Source of the DNA: Odiellus spinosus
Taxonomy: Eukaryota > Arthropoda > Arachnida > Opiliones > Phalangiidae
DNA length: 64,000 bases
Assembly (NCBI GenBank): GCA_963920705.1
Contig: OY987234.1
Location: forward strand, 18,743,794-18,807,793
Direction: 5' to 3'
Below, piece after piece: positions 60,774-64,000 of this stretch. The stretch's first letter is position 1. The number at the start of each line of letters is the position of its first letter. The translations under genes were made by a program, and so were the position numbers. The notes beneath the pieces were generated by a model, which searched no databases, was not told where the DNA came from, and worked only from the letters and a program-made list of their open reading frames with translations.

Positions 60774-62048
60774 TTAAAGGGGTTTAGTTAATATAATATG
60801 TAAATTTCGAGGAGAATCGTCTTCTCTATCTCTTGATAAAACCGTGAGAATAATAGAAGCAATTATAAACACGGCTCCTAGATAGTCCGACCACAACGGG
60901 GTCAAATTCAAGAATAAAACCTCTAACAACATGATGAAAATGATTTGCGTCGTAATACTAGTCGAAAAGGTCGTGATCTTCTCTTTCTTGATAGAAGCGC
61001 TCTCCAGTAAAGTTGTGAAAACCCCGAAGATCATGGCGGACATCACTGTTACGGAGTCCCATCCGCAGAAGGGTAAACCTTCTGCTCCAGGGTAAAACTC
61101 TAATATTGTAACTGGAATGAATATAACGACGCCGATATTGAACATGGCCACCGTGACGGGTGTTCTCGGCATTTTCTTAGATACTATCGCTAAATACGTG
61201 TAAGTGACGCAACAAATGGCGGCCCACATGACCCCTAGTAGACGTTGACCTTCTTGACCTTCGTCACCCGGTTCGGTTCCGAATATAAATGACGGGCGAC
61301 AAATAAAAGCGACACCCACCACTGCCAGTAAAGCCAAAAGTATGTTCTTCACCCTAAATTTCTCGTTCGTAAAAATCGGCGAAACAAGAGAGATCAAAAC
61401 GGGCTGGCAGAATAGAATGGCGGTCATATCCGAGGCCGATATGTAGCGCAGAGATTGAGCCAAGAAGTACATTCCGAAACCTGAGATTAACGTCAAGATT
61501 TTGATTACTAATTCCGTGATTAATCTAATTATAGGTAAGCTAGAAGTCTCAAAACATATTATTGATAATTACAAAAGCAAGGGTGCATTTTAAAATTCGA
61601 GCGATTGTTTCAGTTCAAGGAATTTGCCTATTTTTAATCAAATTTTACTAATAGTAATTATATTTCGACTTAAAAACCCAGTTTATGGTGCCCTTGTTGT
61701 TGAGAGTAAAGTCTATCTCGTTGATAGGCAACTCGAGCCTCATACAACAGGGTTTTTAAATAATTTCTTACCATCTAAGAGGAGCCTCTGAAGAAACCAT
61801 AGGCGTTCTCCCTTGACGCATATCAAGTCATTCTTTTTGTAGACGATAGTTATTAAAGCGAAGGTGGCTTGAAACCCGAACATGTATACTAACATCATCA
61901 TAGAAGAGGCATTTACGCTCATTTTCATTAGTACCGAAGACAACCCGGCTACGATACTGGACAAAATAGCCAGCGTTATCCCATAAAACGGCGAAAATTT
62001 TTCCCTTAAAAATTCCAACATTCCTGCCGCTTTACCTCTTAAATCCAT
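60774..62048 (-). CDS. SLC35G-like drug/metabolite transporter, paralogue 2
   Basis: Two exons: 62048-61772 (ATG) and 61480-60774 (stop). The donor is GTAAG and the acceptor TCTCAG; the intron is 291 bp, phase 1, falling at the same codon as in the neighbours (RLLLD/GFG). The product is 327 aa. Hydrophobic segments lie near residues 22-43, 49-70, 88-105, 109-131, 137-158, 170-190, 198-217, 228-250, 257-277 and 281-300, which is the ten-segment EamA/SLC35 fold. The motifs YISASDMTAILFC and FICRPSFIFG are shared with paralogue 3, and SIKKEKITTFS precedes the ninth segment. It should reside in a membrane of the secretory pathway or the cell surface; the substrate is unknown. The start is supported by the ATG with A at -3 and G at +4 and by alignment with paralogue 1. 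Confidence 0.93.
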
Positions 62049-62604
62049 TTTTCATCTATTTGAACGAACGCTGTAAACATTTTGCACGTGTTTTTGCAAG
62101 GGCAAGGACGATGGGCGGTACTTAAAGAGTTTCACAACAGCGTGCTTTTTTCAGACCTTGCAAAAGTCTATATGATCTGTAGCTTTTAACATACTCTAGA
62201 AGTGCCTGTACTCTTGTAGAAGGTTACCGTCAATGGGACTGTAGGTGCTTCCAAAGTTGGACTTGGATTGATTGAATTAACAAACAAGTTGTCAGTTCTA
62301 ATTGGTAGAATTATGGTTCTGTATTGTGCTGAGTAAAATATGCATTTAAAAATATTGATACGAAGAGTAAGAGAGAAAATTGCACTAGGAAATCAAAGGC
62401 AACAGAAAACCATCTTTTCGAGGAACCCGTTACGTTACTACACGCGATAGGCTTCCAAAGCAAATCAGGAAGCCACGCGGGCGGTAAAAAAATATTACCC
62501 GCAACAGGTTCCCTGATTTTTGGCTTGGACGTGATGTAATTTTACATTATATTCTTATACCGTTACGTATTTATTTATTAATTACATAATCAACATCGAC
62601 ATCT
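62049..62604. other. Intergenic region between transporter paralogues 2 and 3
   Basis: Only 556 bp separate the stop of paralogue 3 from the ATG of paralogue 2. It contains a TTTAAG-like site about 65 bases upstream of the paralogue 2 ATG (minus strand) and CACGTG near 62085. Nothing else is seen. Confidence 0.45.
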
Positions 62605-64000
62605 CTATTCGCCCCTGGTATTACGTTGTTCGCAATTTCGAGAAGCCCGATACTGTTTTCTCGCTCTTAAAATTACCATAAGTATAATGGAGCTTAAAAT
62701 GAGAAAAGCTCCGAGATAGTCCGACCACTTAGGCACATTCTTCAAAACTAAGGCTTCTAACAACATGATAAAAACTATTTGCGCCGTCACGCTGATTGAA
62801 AAAGTCGTAACCTTCTCTTTCTTGATAGAAATATTCTCGAGCAACGTTGACGTCACGCCAGTGACCGTCCCGGCTATCAGCAAAAAAAGGCTCCACCCGC
62901 AATTGTAAGGGAAAGTGGAAGAGTAGAGCGTCGCAGCGAGCAGAGAAACGAATATGACAGTTCCAACATTGGACATGGCGGTCGGCACGGGCGTCCGCTT
63001 CATTTTCTTGATCACCATGATCAAATAGGTGAAATCCACGCAAGCCGCGGCGGCCCAAGCAACCCCGATAAGTCTTTGACCTTGGACCTCCGCTTTTTCA
63101 CCTCCGAATATAAAAGATGGTCTACATACGACAGCCACTCCTATCACGGCCAAGAAAGCCAAAAAAATATTCTTTATCAAAAACTTCTCCTTGGTTACGA
63201 ATGGCGAGACGATTGACAACAGAACCGGCGTGCAGAATAGTATGGCCGTCATGTCGGAGGCCGAAATATAACGGAGACATTGAATCATGAAGTAATTTCC
63301 AAAACCTATATATAAGATTGTTTGGTTAATTTATAAAACACTGTAAATGTTTCTAACTAGGGGGTGTCAATGAGCCTATCGAAATTTCGTGCATGGCTCC
63401 AAGCTGAAAACCAATGTTAAAATTTTGTTTACTGCGAAATATAATCCGCGATCTTCATTGAGACTTAAAATTCATCCAGCTTAAAGATGCATGCAAATTT
63501 CCTTATTTTTGAGCGTTTCACTCTGGTATACCCAAACGCTGGAAATATGGGTCAGTGTGCATCCACCTTATTAGCCGTATTCATCGATTGAAACCCGATT
63601 CCTCCGGTAGGTAGCTGCCTAATGTATCCATATTTTCTATGGAGGTCGTATCTCCGGTTTACTCCTATACAAGTCGCGGAACTAACCTAAAGGCGGATGC
63701 ACACGGGCCTTTTACTCACAGCGCAGGTGGTAAAAGATATGACTATACTTTTTTACACATACGCTAATTATCATCGAGATCGCTAGTTAATTTTTTTTAG
63801 TCAACGACGAAACTCCGATGTTTGATGTTTTAATATGGAGTTAGAACCATTACTTACCAGCCAACAATATTCTCTGCAGTAATAATATTCGCTCGCCCTT
63901 AACACAAATGACTTCGTTTTGGTTATAAACGGTTATGGCGAAAGTAAGCGACGCTTGAAATCCAAACATATACATGATAATAGTGACGGATGAAAAGTTA
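62605..64000 (-). CDS. SLC35G-like drug/metabolite transporter, paralogue 3 (5' end outside window)
   Basis: The second exon is 63305-62605 (stop) and the first exon runs from the window edge to 63858. The donor is GTAAG at 63857 and the acceptor TATAG is before 63305; the intron is 552 bp, phase 1, again at RILLA/GFG. The visible part is 280 residues. It matches paralogue 2 closely in the blocks MYMFGFQA, VICVKGER, YISASDMTAILFC and KWSDYLGAF, and ends in a basic tail (ARKQYRASRNCEQRN). The N-terminal ~45 residues, including the ATG, lie beyond 64000. Same family and role as its neighbours; substrate unknown. Confidence 0.93.

Overview
This is a 64 kb piece of an AT-rich animal genome, most likely from an invertebrate. 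The signs are spliced genes with GT/AG introns of a few hundred bases to about 1.4 kb, AATAAA-type poly(A) signals, abundant short non-autonomous DNA transposons, and minisatellite arrays. There are no operons, Shine-Dalgarno sites, CRISPR arrays or long uninterrupted genes. I cannot name the species. CpG dinucleotides are still frequent, which argues against a heavily CpG-depleted vertebrate genome.

Layout. (1) 814-5923, + strand: the last five coding exons of a gene that starts upstream of the window. The phases fit at all four joins. The product is a Ser/Gly-rich cytoplasmic tail with a coiled coil, and its first residues and arrangement resemble the tail of a GABA-B-type class C GPCR. (2) About 6-57.8 kb: a gene-poor stretch with no gene I can defend. 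It holds four copies of a ~337 bp inverted-repeat element (family A; one of them lies inside the first gene), four of a ~417 bp element (family B), three of a ~285 bp foldback (family C), two ~435 bp TTAA-flanked foldbacks (family D), and shorter TTAA-flanked relatives. It also holds a compound minisatellite at 33.3-36.2 kb (about 170 units of 14 bp plus eight 50 bp units), a 23 bp tandem array with one inverted unit, an exact 191 bp duplication and several homopolymer tracts. (3) 57.8-64.0 kb, - strand: three head-to-tail paralogues of an SLC35G-like drug/metabolite transporter. Each has two exons with the intron at the same codon and phase. The third runs off the right edge.

The strongest unexplained signal concerns families A, B and C. 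They differ in sequence, but all end in CA...TG and are flanked by 7 bp direct repeats. Ten of eleven copies show the duplication, eight of them perfectly. This length is unusual among eukaryotic cut-and-paste superfamilies and suggests one common, unseen transposase source. Other points for follow-up are the block structure of the 14 bp satellite, a possible orphan exon beside it, a dense cluster of AATCGATT sites, and a G-tract in the loop of a foldback. I found nothing that can honestly be called a new defence or metabolic system.
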